From NCBI GenBank assembly GCA_033961575.1, contig CM066740.1, forward strand, positions 58,845,213-58,909,212: a stretch of DNA of 64,000 nucleotides, written 5' to 3'. This document shows, piece after piece, positions 1-10,752 of the stretch (the first letter of the stretch is position 1; each line of letters opens with the position of its first letter). The notes under the pieces were generated by a model, which made no database searches, was not told where the DNA came from, and saw only the letters and a program-made list of their open reading frames with translations. Source of the stretch: Aselliscus stoliczkanus (lineage: Eukaryota > Chordata > Mammalia > Chiroptera > Hipposideridae). A program made the position numbers and the translations under genes.

Positions 1-89
1 TGAGAGCAGAACTGAAAAGGACATGAACCCTGTGGGAATCTAGAAAATGGTTGGTGTAGTTATTGTTTACGTTTTATGGATTTTTTAAA

Positions 90-200
90 AAGTGAGATTT
101 TGAAGAGTTAAATGACTTACTGAAGGTCATATAGCTAAAAACTGGATTACCTTATTAGAAAGCCAAGCACAGATTTCTCTAACCACCTAATTCAGGAAAA
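90..200 (+). repeat. Probable MIR (ancient tRNA-derived SINE) fragment
   Basis: The stretch has the MIR core order: a segment like 'gagttaaatgacttactgaaggtca' followed by 'atagctaaaaactgg' and a trailing T/C-rich part. This matches the conserved 'gaggttaagtaacttgcccaaggtcacacagcta' type core of MIR by eye. It is strongly diverged, so the family call is tentative. Nothing recognisable lies in the rest of 1-383. Confidence 0.45.
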
Positions 201-830
201 CAAGTGTTCTCAATAGATACCTGTTGAATGACTTAGTGAATGAACCTTAAAGCCTGTGGTTCATAAATCATAACTAATCATAACTGGTTATGCAGTCATA
301 GCTAATCTGAATGCCATCTTTCAGGGAACCAAGGATAGGTCTTTTAGATTAAGGAACATGCTGAGAATACCTGATATGCAAGGTTCAACATTAGAAAACC
401 AAATGACGTAATTCACCATAGCAACAGACTGAAAGAGAAAAACCATATGGTCATATCAATAAATACACACAAGACATTTAATAGAATTTGAGATCCATTC
501 ATGGTAAAATGGATCTTTTTTACCATTTTAAAAATATGGTAAAAATTTTAGCAAACTGAGAATAGAAACTTCTCTAACATGTTGGAAAGCATTTAAGAAA
601 AACATATAGCTGATATTTCTAATTATTGTGTCTTAATGAAAGATTAAATGCTTTCACCCTAAGATTTTGAACAAAGCAAAACTCATCTTCAACCATTTTA
701 ATGGACTTATTGGTCAATGCCATAAGGGAAGAAAAAGGGGGGAAAAGACATAAATATTGGAAGGAAAGGAAGAAATTTGTCTTTATTTGCAGATCAATGA
801 CAGTGTATATAGATATGATGGACGGAATGT

Positions 831-1165
831 TTGTGTATCCCCCAAATTCATATCTTGAAACCCTAATCATAATGTAATGGTGATTAGAGGTGGGGGCCTT
901 TGGAAAGTAAGTAGATCATGAGGGTGGAACCCTCAAAAATGGGATTAGTTACCCTATAAAAAGAGGCCAGACAACTAACTACCTTGCTTTCCACCATGTG
1001 AGTATCTGAGAAGTTGACAGTCCACAACCACAGAAGAGGGCTCACCAGAACCTGACTATTCTGTACCCCAACCTTGGACCCCAACCAAATGGTGAGAAAT
1101 ACATTTCTTTTGTTTATAAGCCACCCAGTTTATAGTACATTGTTAGGGTAGGTTGAACTGATTAA
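831..1165 (+). mobile_element. MLT1-type (MaLR) solo LTR nested in L1-A
   Basis: The sequence begins near 'tgtttgtgtatcccccaaattcatat' and contains 'gaggtgggggcctttgg', 'atgagggtggaaccctc', 'atgggattagt', 'ccaccatgtgag' and 'tgagaaatacatttct', ending in 'ataagccacccagttta'. This order is characteristic of MLT1 LTRs of the non-autonomous MaLR/ERVL group. No internal retroviral genes are present, so it is a solo LTR. L1 ORF2 sequence resumes right after it ('agaaaatcccaaagcatc'), so it inserted into the L1. Confidence 0.75.
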
Positions 1166-1929
1166 AGCAGTAGAAAATCCCAAAGCATCTATAAAAAAAT
1201 TCTTAGTGCTAATAGGCAAATTTAGCAAGGTCATAAGATACAAAGTCATTATTAAAAAATAAAAAATTAAATATTAAAAACATTTTAAAGTACCATTTAG
1301 AATAATAAAACATGAAATAATATTTAATACAAAATACTTAACTTTTAAAATGTCTAATAATACATAATATGTTCTGGATATTTATGCTAAAGCTACAAAA
1401 TATTCATGGGATAATTCAACTAAATTTAAATATAACTGGGGCTACATGTATATCAAATTCATGAATTGTAAATCTCTATATTGTTAAGATGTTAGTTCAA
1501 CCCAATTGATATATAGATTCAATGTAATCCCAATCAACGCTTTTTGGGGGGTAGAAATTGGTAAACTGATTCTACATGGAAAGCAAAGAATCAAATATGG
1601 CCAAAACAACATTAAAGAGAAGAACAACATTGGAGGATTCATACTAGCTGATTTCAAGATTTAATATAAAATCACAATAATCAAGATAGTGTGGTACTGA
1701 TGAAATAATAGACAAATAGATCAATGGAATCAAATATAAATACCAGACATAGACCTGCACATATATGGTCAATTGATTTTTGGCAAAGACCCAAGGTAAT
1801 TAAATAGAGAAGAAATAATCCTGTCAACAAATGATTCTAGGATAATGGATATACACATATCTTTCACTAATATCTAATACCATACAAAAAGAGAAAAGTT
1901 GACATAAAGAATTATTGACTATACCCAGG

Positions 1930-2505
1930 AATTAAAATAACAATGGGTTGGTTTGTAAGAAATAAACTCTAAAGAATAGAGGAATAGCACATATCAGGAG
2001 CAGCCACAACCTCCAGGACTGTGATAGAGGGTCCAAGAATAGGCTCCTAGCCCCAGGGCTGAGATCTCGAACTTATTAGACAGGGCATGGCTGTCCCTGA
2101 ATGACAGAGAAGTCACCATGGTGCTCTGCTAGAGGAACATACTGCAAAGTTGCCCTCTGTTCATAAGCAGGTGCTTCACTGGAGGCACACACCTACACAG
2201 CTGCCTAGGGGCCTGCCAGGGAACATTGGTGACAGGTGAGTGTTCTGACCAATGTGCACTGTATGAGCCAGCCTGGAGAAGCTGTGTCTGTTGTTGGAGC
2301 CTGTGGTCTGAACAACTAGAATCAGGAAGCAAAATCTCTTTTCTTCTGCAATATCTCCCTAGGACCCTCTACCGAAAAGTCTTCAGTGCCAGTAGGCAAA
2401 GGAAAACTATTTAACTGGCCCAGATCCATCTTCACAGAGAAGTCAAAGAACATGAGTTTGGATTTCAGAGATAATAAATTGATAAAGACACAGACTTAAT
2501 TTTTT
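1930..2505. other. Unclassified insertion inside L1-A
   Basis: L1 ORF2 similarity stops near 1930 and resumes near 2506 ('aaagaaaacactaaagaaatctgtgtgactttgg'-like). The intervening ~570 bp is more GC-rich than the L1 around it and has no long open frame; the longest frames are 62 and 67 codons and look like chance. I could not assign it to a family. An old LTR or a non-autonomous DNA element are both possible. Boundaries are approximate. Confidence 0.5.
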
Positions 2506-2954
2506 TTTTTTATGATTTCTAAAAGAAAACACTAAAGAAATCTGTGTGACTTTGGTCAAGCAGAGCTTTCTTAGATAGAACACAGAAAGCATAAATCATT
2601 AAAAAAAAAGATCAATTGGAACTCACTGAAATTAAAATACTTTGATCTTTGAAAGACACTATTAAGAAAATTAAAGACAAGTTACAGACTGGGAGTGATT
2701 ATTTGCAAAATGCATATTTGAAAAAAAGCTTGTTTACAGAATATATAACTTTCACATATTATTTGCTAGAAATCAAACAACCAGTAAATAATGAGCAAAA
2801 GATTTGAACAAGCACTTCATGAAAAAAAGTTATAGATGACAAATAAACACATGAATGATGTTCAATATCACTAGTTTTAGGTAAAGGCAAACTAAAATCA
2901 AAATGATAGTACATGTCATTTGGAATGGCTAAAATGAAAATAAACTGACAATAC

Positions 2955-3421
2955 TGGGCTGGCCGAGTGGTGCATTGGTTAGGAGTGGGCTTGGGATGCC
3001 TGCTCTGAGCAGCAGAGTCCTGGTTCAGATCCCACATATGAGGGCCAGTGATGCTGCCCTCTACAGCTAAGGTGGTGAACAACAGCTCCACCTGGTTGCC
3101 TCTATAGCTAAGATGTCAGGCGATGGTGTGGGCTGCAGCCTCTGCTGCAGTGGGTTGCCATAGGCTACAATGAGTGGCCGGCAGCCACCATAAGTGGCTG
3201 GCAGCCAGTGTGAGCTGCCAAGAGCCGCAATGAGTGGCCTTCCACAGGCCAGCGAGCAACTGCCTCACCCGGGAAGAGTGCAATGATAATTCCAACATGG
3301 GCCAGTGAAGCAAAGTCCTCCACAACTAGACTGAAGAACAAAAGGACAGCAACTTGTCTGTTCCCTTCCTTGATTCCCCAATTAAATTAAATTAAATTAA
3401 AAAAAACAACACAAAGGAAAC
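2955..3421 (+). mobile_element. Long-form tRNA-derived SINE
   Basis: The head reads 'ggctggccgagtggtgcattggttagg' (Pol III box A region), followed by a box B-like 'ggttcagatccc' and 'cacatatgagggccagtgatgctgccctc'. A ~320 bp body and the tail 'ttccccaattaaatt' plus A-rich repeat follow. It is flanked by a direct repeat 'ctgacaatac' (2945-2954 and 3422-3431), which is the target-site duplication within L1-A. The 'GGCCGAGTGG' start resembles class II (Leu/Ser-type) tRNAs, an inference only. Confidence 0.85.
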
Positions 3422-4705
3422 CTGACAATACCAAGTGCTGAGCAGGGATGCGAAGCAACTAGAACTCTCATTCATTGCTGGTGGCAATGCAAAATACTAT
3501 ACCTGCTTTGGAAGAGTTTGGCAGTTTCTTATAAAGTTAGACATTCTCTTAACATATGACCCAGCAACCTTACTCTTAGGTATTTACCCCCCATCCCCAA
3601 AAAGAAATAATCGTATGTCCATGCAAACATTTCTGTGTAAATGTTTACAGCAGTTTTGTTCATAACTGACCAACCTGGAAACAATATCCATCAACTGATG
3701 AATGGATATCCAAAGTGTGCTAAATCTATCCAATGTAATACTACTCAACAAAAATGGATGGATCACTGATATGTGCATTATGAATGAATCTGAAAGGAAT
3801 CTGAAAACATTATGCTGAGTTAAAGCAGCCAGACTCAAAAGTCTACATAGAGTATGATTCTGTTTATGTGTCATGCTGGGAAACACAGAAAACCTATGGT
3901 AACAGAAGTCAAATCAGTGGATGCCAGGCATGTAGGAAGAGGGAACTGACTAAAAAGAGTCATGGGAATCTTTCTGGAGTGATGGAAATATACTATGTTT
4001 TTATTATAATGGTGTGTACATTTGTTAAAACTCATGGAACTGATCAAAAAAGGGAAATTTTACTGTATATAAATTGTTTCTAATAAACCTGACTTTTAAA
4101 AATTCAGATATAAAAGACAGAAGTAAAATTGTCATTATTTGCAGATGACATGATACTATATAGAGAGAAACCTAAAGATTCCACACAAAAAAAACTATTA
4201 GAACTAATAAATGAATTTACTAAAGTAGCAGGATACAAAATTAATATTCAGAAATCAGTTGAATTTTTATGAATTATCAGAATAATTAATTATCAGAAAA
4301 AGAAATTAAGAAAACAATCCCATTTACAGTTGCATCAAAAACACCCAAAAACTTAGAAATAAACTTAACCAAAGTAGTAAAAGACCTGTACTCAGAAAAT
4401 CATAAGACATTGAAGAAACAAATTAAAGAAGATGTAAATAAATGGAAACATACCATGCTCATTGATAAGAAGAATTAATATAGTTAAAATGTCCATAGTA
4501 CCCAAAGCGATATATAGATTCAATGCAATCCTTATCAAAATATCAATGATGTTTCTCACCAAACTAGAACAAATAACTCTAAAATGTATATAGAACTATA
4601 AAAGACCCTGAATAGCCATGGCAATCCTGAGAAATAAGAACAAAGCAGGAGGTATCAACTACTTGATATCAAATTATACTACAAGGCTATAATAATCAAA
4701 ACAGC

Positions 4706-5147
4706 AGGACCAGCCGAGTGGTGCATTGGTTAAGAGTTGGCTTGGGACACCAGCTCTAAGCATCAGGATGCTGGTTCAGATCCCACATGAGGGCCAGAGT
4801 CACTGCGCCCTCTACAGCTAAGATGGTGAAAAACAGTTTGACCTGGAACTAGGCTGCTGTGAGTCACCGGTGACGTTGTAGGCTGCAGTGGGGCTTGCTG
4901 GCAGCCAGTGTGAGCTGCCGTGAGCTGCCATGAGTGGCGGTCCAATGGTCGGTAAGCAGCTGCTTCACCTGGAAAAAGCACAATGATAATACCAACATGG
5001 GCCAGTGAAGTAATGTCCTCCACAACTAGACTGAAGAACATGAGGACGGCAACTTGTCTCTTCCCCTTCCCCAATTCCCCAACGCTGTTCCCCTCCCCCA
5101 ATTCCCCAATAAAATCCTATAAACAAAAACAAAACAAAACAAACTCA
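4706..5147 (+). mobile_element. Long-form tRNA-derived SINE
   Basis: Same family as 2955-3421: head 'cagccgagtggtgcattggttaag', box B 'ggttcagatccc', body ending 'ccccaattccccaataaaatc' and an A-rich tail. Flanking near-repeats 'caaaacagca' and 'caaactcagca' look like the target-site duplication. Removing the SINE rejoins the L1 sequence '...aatcaaaacag / tgatattggcataaaac'. Confidence 0.8.
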
Positions 5148-5267
5148 GCATGATATTGGCATAAAACAGGCACATAGATCAATGGAACAGAATAGAGAGC
5201 CCAGGAATAAATCCAGGCCTACATGGTTATTAGTCTATGACAATGAAAGCAAGAATTTACATTGGTA

Positions 5268-5778
5268 AATTGTTTTGCTATCAGAGGGATTATTCATTAT
5301 GAATTTGTACCAACTGGAGACAAACAGTTAACCAAGTTTAATTTGGAAGAGCTGAAAAGGCTGCATGGAAAAGTTAGATGACCTGAACTTTTCATCAACA
5401 ATTCATGGCTCTTGCATCACAGCACTGTCTGTGAGGGAGTTTTTAGCCAGTAAACAAATAACTGTATTGGAACACCCTCCCTACTCACCTGATCTGGCCC
5501 CTAATGACTTCTTCCTTTACCTGAAGATCAAGGAAATATTGAAATGAAGACATTGTGATGACATTCAGAACTTTAAGCGTAATATGACAACAGCTCTGAT
5601 GGCCATTACAGAAAGTAGTTCCAAAATTGTTTTGAAGGGTGGACTAGGTACTGACATTGGTGCACCGCTTCCCAAGGGAGTACTTCGAAGGTGACTGTAG
5701 TGATATTCAGGAATGAGGTATGTAGCACTTTTTCTAGGATGAGTTCGCAAACTTAATTGTCAGGACTTTGTATGTCCT
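5268..5778 (+). pseudogene. Mariner transposase remnant (truncated)
   Basis: The frame at 5365-5547 includes the mariner signature HPPYSPDLAPNDFFL, which carries the last Asp of the DD34D catalytic triad, after 'SVREFLASKQITV'. Upstream in another frame is 'pGLFIMNLYQLETNS'-like sequence, so the copy is frameshifted. The right end carries 'gagttcgcaaacttaattgtc', which looks like a terminal inverted repeat. No matching left end is visible. About 220 bp of L1 ORF2 expected at this site is missing, so insertion was accompanied or followed by a deletion. Confidence 0.75.
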
Positions 5779-6654
5779 TTGGGCAAGGGAAACAAAAGAA
5801 AAAATAAACAAATGGGACTATATCAAACAAAAAGTTTTTTCACAACAGGGGAAACCATCAACAAAACAAAAAGACATCCTATTGAATTCTAGAAGATATT
5901 TGCCAATGATACATCTGATAAGGGGTTAATATCCAAAATTTATAAAAAACCCATACAACTCAACACCAAAAAACCCTCCCAAACAACCCAATTAATAAGT
6001 GAGCAGAGGACCTGAATAGACATTTCTTCAAAGAGAACAGATGGCCAACAGACATATGAAAGATACACATCACTAATCATTAGAGAAATGCAAATAAAAA
6101 CCATAATGAGATACCACCTCACTCCCGACAGAATGACTGTCATCAATAAATCAACAGACAAGTGTTGGCAAGGTTGTAAAGAAAAAGGAACCCTCATGCA
6201 CTGTTGGTGGGATTGCAAATTGGTGCAGCCACTATGGAAAATATGCATGAAATTTCCTCAAAAATTAAAAATAGAACTACCTTATGACCTAGCACTTTCC
6301 CCCCTGGGTATTTATCCAAAGAAATCCAAAACACTAATTTGAAAAAATATACACCCCTATGTTTACTGCAGTGCAATTACAATAGCCAAGATATAGAAAC
6401 AACTTGAATGCCCATCAATAAACAACTGGATAAAGAAATTGTCATACATTTATACAATGGAGTATTACTCTGCCATAAAAAGAATAAAATCTTACCATGG
6501 ATGGACCTCTAGGATATTGTGCTAAGTGAAATAAGTCAGACTGAGAAAGTCAAATACCATATGATATCACTTATATGTAGAATCTAAAGAACAGAATAAA
6601 TGAGCAAACAAATTAGAAATAGACTCATAGATACAGAAAACAAAACCTGATCGT

Positions 6655-7084
6655 TGTTAAATGGGAGTGGGGTTGGGGTATGGGTAAGGTGAAGGGATTA
6701 GGAAGTACAAATTGGTAGTCATAAAATAGTCATGGGGATGTGAAATACAGTATGGGGAATATAGTCAATAATGTTATAAAGACTATATAGAGTGTCAGAT
6801 GGGTACTGAATTTATTGGTGAGATCACTTCATAGATTACATAAATGTCTAGTCACTGCACTGTATACCTGAAACTAATATTGAATGTCAAATAATAACCA
6901 TGGGATGGTTATTAATAACCATGGGATGTAAAGTGCTGCATAGGGAATATAGTCAATGGTATTGTAATCGGTATGTATGATAGCAGATGGATAGTAGACT
7001 TGGGGGGGATTATCACTTTGTGAGGGGTGTAAGTGTCTAATCATTATGTTGTTTTGTACACCTGAAGCTAATAAAAAATTCAGA
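6655..7084 (+). repeat. Dimeric 3'UTR of L1-B
   Basis: The 3'UTR contains two diverged copies of a ~200 bp motif: 'tatggggaatatagtcaataatgtt ... gtcactgcactgtatacctgaaactaat' (6750-6880) and 'catagggaatatagtcaatggtatt ... atgttgttttgtacacctgaagctaat' (6939-7070). The same dimeric design recurs in the L1 at 54,690-55,890, so it is a feature of the family and not a local accident. Confidence 0.6.
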
Positions 7085-7169
7085 CATGAGAGTACTTCCA
7101 TACAATAAAATGCACAGGTCTTCAGTGTAGGAACCACCCATTTTAATAGCCTATTCTCTTACTTAGGAA

Positions 7170-7236
7170 GAGACCGAACCAGGGCCGCTGGCTTCCGAAG
7201 CCAGTGCTTAACCTCCGCGTCACTCGGCCGGCCCCT
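7170..7236 (-). mobile_element. SINE head fragment
   Basis: Minus-strand tRNA-related head only: 'gaccgaaccagggccgctggcttccgaagccagtgcttaacc' through 'cactcggccggcccc'. No poly-A side remains, so it is a truncated copy of the short SINE form. Confidence 0.7.
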
Positions 7237-7745
7237 CTAAGGAACATTTTTAAACTCCAGTTCTTTGCTATTATAAATATAGCTCTATGGAATCTCAGAT
7301 ACAAGGATCTTGGTGTATATATATCCTGGAATGTAACCGATTCAATTCCAAAGCTAGAAATTGCTGGTTAAAATTTATAAATACGTTTGGAAGAAACTGC
7401 CAAAAATTTCTCCAAAGTAGGTATAATGCATAGGACCATTCCAATGCATAGGACCATTCCAAATGCTCCACATTCTTTCTAGCAGTTGTTATTTCCAGTC
7501 CAGTGGATCTCATTTGGGTTTTAATTTGGATTTCCCTGATAAGAAATGATGTTGGATACCTGTTCTGACACTGGTTGACCATTTGGGTCTCTGCTGTGAA
7601 ATGCCTTTTAAGCCTTTTGAACATTAAAAAAAAAAGATTTGTTTTTCTTATTGATATTAGGAATTATTATATTCAAGATGAGATTCCTTGTCAGATATAT
7701 AAGTTGCAATTATTTTCCCGGGGAAAGTTCTAATTATTGTTTACA
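7237..7745 (-). mobile_element. Old L1 ORF2 3'-end fragment
   Basis: On the minus strand the sequence resembles the L1 ORF2 C-terminal region read backwards ('ctgctgtgaaatgccttttaagccttttg', 'tttggatttccctgataa'). It is highly diverged and contains a 23 bp local tandem duplication ('aatgcataggaccattcc' twice at 7435-7470). The family call is by general pattern only. Confidence 0.5.
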
Positions 7746-8910
7746 TAACGATTTGCTGAGAAACACAATCAGTGGCTAATGTGTATTAATCACTTAAAAC
7801 ACAATAGGTAACGCAGGAAGTAAAGACTTTGGTCCACCCCTTATCCTGGTATAATGGAAATTGGCTAGTATTCACCAAACCTATTTTATCTCCTCATCTA
7901 CTACATGAATATATCTCCCAATCTCCCTTTCAGTTAGCTGTGGCCATGGAGCCAAGTTCTAACTAAAGGAATGTGGGTGGAAATGTAGGTTGATATGAGC
8001 CTACTTCCTAACCTGACTCATAAAAACCTCCTGCATGATTCTCCACTGTCTCTTTTCCCCCAGTCTACCGACTGAGCAGAGAGGTCTTTGAGGATTTAGA
8101 GGATGGTGGAACTGTGAGATGAAGGTAGCTTGGCTGACTGCCTGGGGCAGATCTTCCCTCCCTAGTCCCTTCCCTAGTTAACTGTCAAATGGACTTGATG
8201 TGAGTGAGAGACACATTTTTCATGTATTAATATGATATTTGGGATTTATCTCTTAAGATGCTGGTATTACTCTAATTAGTTTACTTGATTATTTAAATAA
8301 GCACTTCTATAAAATCAGTACCTGTTTCTAATTGTGACAATTCTGCTTTCCAAAGCAGTGGAGGCCATTTCATCCCTTCACTCCCAATCCATGGGTATCA
8401 TCAGCAACTCTATTTCTGCAGTTATCCTGAGATTTTACTTTTCATCAATGTAATCAATTAATTGAGGAGGAGTGCAGCAAATAAAGAAATAGAGATGAAT
8501 TGAATCTGCCCACACTTCCTTATTGTAGTCACCAATCCCATCCAGTGGAGCTGAGGGAGATAAAGTGATAGGATCCATCTGGACTTAGTTATGATTTGCT
8601 CCTGCAGAGGAGGCCCACTTCCTTTCAGGTGGGAGAATTGTGTAGGTACTGTGGCAAGGGAAGTGCTATGATCACTTCCACTGGAGGACATAACCTGCTA
8701 ACTAGGAGATACTACATCTGTACTGTCAGAAGAACACCCTACTCTGTGGCTTTCTGTGGCAGAAAAAATTTAATTATAGAATTAAAATTGGCAGGTATCT
8801 GCCATCAGGTAGAGGCTATGATCAGCTCAAAATCTTGCACCAGAAAGCATAATAGCCACAGGAAAATCTTTCTAAGAATAAAAGTAATGGAAAAAAGTAA
8901 TGTCTACTAT
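7746..8910. other. No gene; probable ancient repeat at 7870-8225
   Basis: No supported coding frame. 7870-8225 ('agctgtggccatggagccaagttctaac', 'cataaaaacctcctgcatgattctcc', 'gaggatggtggaactgtgagatgaag') has the look of an old mammalian interspersed repeat that I recognise by pattern but cannot name with certainty. The rest looks like unique AT-rich sequence. Confidence 0.4.
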
Positions 8911-9034
8911 TTTCTTTTTTTTTTTTAGAGGGCAGTGTCATCGGCCCTCATATGTGGGATCTGAATCTGGTGTCCCAAGCCAGCTGCTGGTGTCCCAAGC
9001 CAGCTCCCAACCACCGCGCCACTCGGCCGGTCCA
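8911..9034 (-). mobile_element. Short-form tRNA-derived SINE
   Basis: Poly-T followed by 'agagggcagtgtcatcggccctcatatgtgggatc' and the head complement 'gccactcggccggtcc'. Near-identical flanks 'aatgtctactat' (8899-8910) and 'aatgcctactat' (9037-9048) are the target-site duplication. The head contains a local duplication ('ggtgtcccaagccagct' twice). Confidence 0.8.
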
Positions 9035-9559
9035 ATAATGCCTACTATTAATATATATAAATAAAATATGTACCAAAAGTCACCATCCTCTGAATTAGAA
9101 ATCAAATATTTGATTTCCAGTTTCCAGTATGGCACATAAGGAGCTTGAAACTTGTCACTCCTTCTACACAACAGGTAAAACACCGAAGAAACTGAAAATC
9201 AACTATTGTTTTTACATCCATCAGATAATTGAGGCCACAGGGCAAACCACTGCCCTTAAAGGTGGAAAGACAGATAGATGGATGCAGAGATCACAATTTA
9301 GCAGAGTGGGGAAGGACGAGCAGAACCCTCCATGGGAACCAGTACTGGAGTAGGAAAACCTGAACTGTAATTGATGAATTAATGTTGGCGCAGAGTGGAC
9401 AAGTTTGAGAGTTAGGAACTCCAGGAAAGCCCAGTTGTAGGGTGGCATACCCACACTTTTGTGAGTTTTGCCTCCAGGTTCTCCATCAGATTCTCATACT
9501 GAAAATCAGAGGAAAATCCCAGTTTGCTTCTGGTAGTGGAGACGAAGAGTAACTGCGGG
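9035..9559. other. No gene; possibly degraded L1 5' sequence
   Basis: No coding frame is supported. The part from ~9440 ('gcctccaggttctccatcagattctcatactgaaaatcagagg') has an L1-5'UTR-like feel and could belong with the L1 ORF1 sequence at 10,051, split by the minus-strand L1 between them. This is weak. Confidence 0.3.
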
Positions 9560-10050
9560 TTTTCTTTTTAAATTTATTTTTAGTTACAGTTGACATTCAA
9601 TATTATTTTATATTAGTTTCAGGTGTACAGTATCGTGGTTAGACATTTGTATAATGTATGCAGTGATCCTCACCCAGATTGGTCTAGTACCCACCTGACA
9701 CTATATATAATTGTCACAGCATCACTGACTATATTCTCTATGCTGTACTTTACATCCCCAAGACTATTTTATAACAACCCTTTTGTATTTCTTAATCCCG
9801 TCATCTTTTTTTACCCAACCCTCAATCCCCCTCCCCTCTGGCAACCATCAGTTTGTTATCTGTATCTATGAATTTATTTCTGTTTTCTTTGTTCACTTAT
9901 TTTGTTGTTTGGATTTCACATGTAAGTGAGATCATATCGTATTTGTCTTTCTCAGTCTGACTTATTTCATTTAGCATAATACCCTCTAGGTCCATCCATG
10001 CTGCCCTAAATGGTAAGATTTCATAACATACACTGGAGTATTCTTTTCTC
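9560..10050 (-). mobile_element. 5'-truncated L1 3' end
   Basis: Begins with a T/A-rich tail complement and 'tatattagtttcaggtgtacagtatcgtgg', the L1 3'UTR terminus on the minus strand. It runs through the 3'UTR ('ccccctcccctctggcaaccatcag') into the last codons of ORF2 ('catgtaagtgagatcatatcg', 'atttagcataataccctctaggtccatccatg') and stops near 10,050. Confidence 0.8.
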
Positions 10051-10735
10051 CTTCAGAAGGCCTACCCTTCAGAGAAAGTATTTATCAAGGCCTAACCCAT
10101 TTGGGTTTCATCAGAGCCTAACTGACCAGGAGAAAAGGAAACACCCAGCTCAAGCTCCCTCTAATCATCCTGTCCCATCTAAGAAGTGGGAGGGAACAGA
10201 GTAGCACATGTGAAACTCACCATCCAGGAACACAGACTCGTGGAAAGACAGCAACCAAACCACAGGGCTACAGAATGCCCTCTTCCCCCACACCTTATCA
10301 CCATTACTAAAAGCCTGTTTACCACAGTTCCTTTTACCCACTACATCATGTCAGCTTTCAACAAACAATTGCAAGGTAACCCAAAAGTCCAATAACACAA
10401 TTTGAAGAGAGAGCAAACATCAAAACTGGAGTCAGATATGGCAGGGATATTGGATGATCAGATTGGAATTCAAAACAATTATGATTAGTATGCTAAGGTC
10501 ACTAATGCATAAAGTGGACAATGTGTGAGAACAGATTGGTAATGTAAGCAGAGAGCTGGAAATTCCAAGAAAGAATAAAAAAGAAATGCTAGAGATCAAA
10601 ACACTGTAATGGAAACAAAGAGCACCTTTTGTGGGCTCATTAGTAGACTAGATAACACAGCGGAGGAAAGAATCTCTGAGCTGGAGACTATGTCAATAGA
10701 AACTTCCAAAACTTAAAAAAAAAAAAAAAAAAAAA
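10051..10735 (+). mobile_element. Old L1 5' region and ORF1 start
   Basis: Plus-strand sequence matching the pattern of an old L1M ORF1 region: 'gagcaaacatcaaaactggagtcagatatggcagggat', 'attatgattagtatgctaaggtcac', 'gaaatgctagagatcaaaac', 'ctcattagtagactagataacac', 'gaatctctgagctggag'. All frames are interrupted. It ends at a long poly-A/GA tract. Confidence 0.6.
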
Positions 10736-10752
10736 AGAGAGAGAGAGAGAAA
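10714..10752 (+). repeat. Poly-A / (GA)n tract
   Basis: About 22 A followed by (GA)n. In related L1 ORF1 sequence this site is A-rich, so the tract probably expanded in place. Confidence 0.8.

Larger units (their letters stand above)
384..4085 (+). mobile_element. Old LINE-1 (L1-A), fragmented and hosting later insertions
   Basis: Plus-strand pieces read through L1 ORF2 in order. At 384-830 there is reverse-transcriptase sequence ('atcaataaatacac' at the motif A site, then a degraded motif C near 780). 1166-1930 continues RT and later ORF2 sequence. 2506-2954 and 3422-4085 carry the ORF2 C-terminal region and 3' end. Stops and frameshifts are frequent, so no protein can be made. The continuity of the ORF2 order across 831-1165 (MLT1), 1930-2505 (unclassified insert) and 2955-3421 (SINE) shows these came later. 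The 5' part is missing. Confidence 0.8.
4098..7084 (+). mobile_element. LINE-1 (L1-B), ORF2 second half plus 3'UTR
   Basis: Starts inside the RT domain: the motif C region reads 'tcattatttgcagatgacatg' (FADD) near 4135. It continues through the ORF2 thumb and C-terminal region ('actgttggtgggattgc' near 6200, 'gtattactctgccataaaa' near 6462). A 3'UTR follows and ends in 'cctgaagctaataaaaaa' at ~7080. It is interrupted by a SINE (4706-5147) and a mariner remnant (5268-5778). Frames are broken by stops and indels; the longest ORF2 C-terminal frame is at 6088-6342. Confidence 0.8.

Noticed and set aside
2955..3040. tRNA gene called from the box A/box B-like head
   Set aside because: No cloverleaf pairing is supported; it is the head of a SINE followed by a body and A-rich tail.
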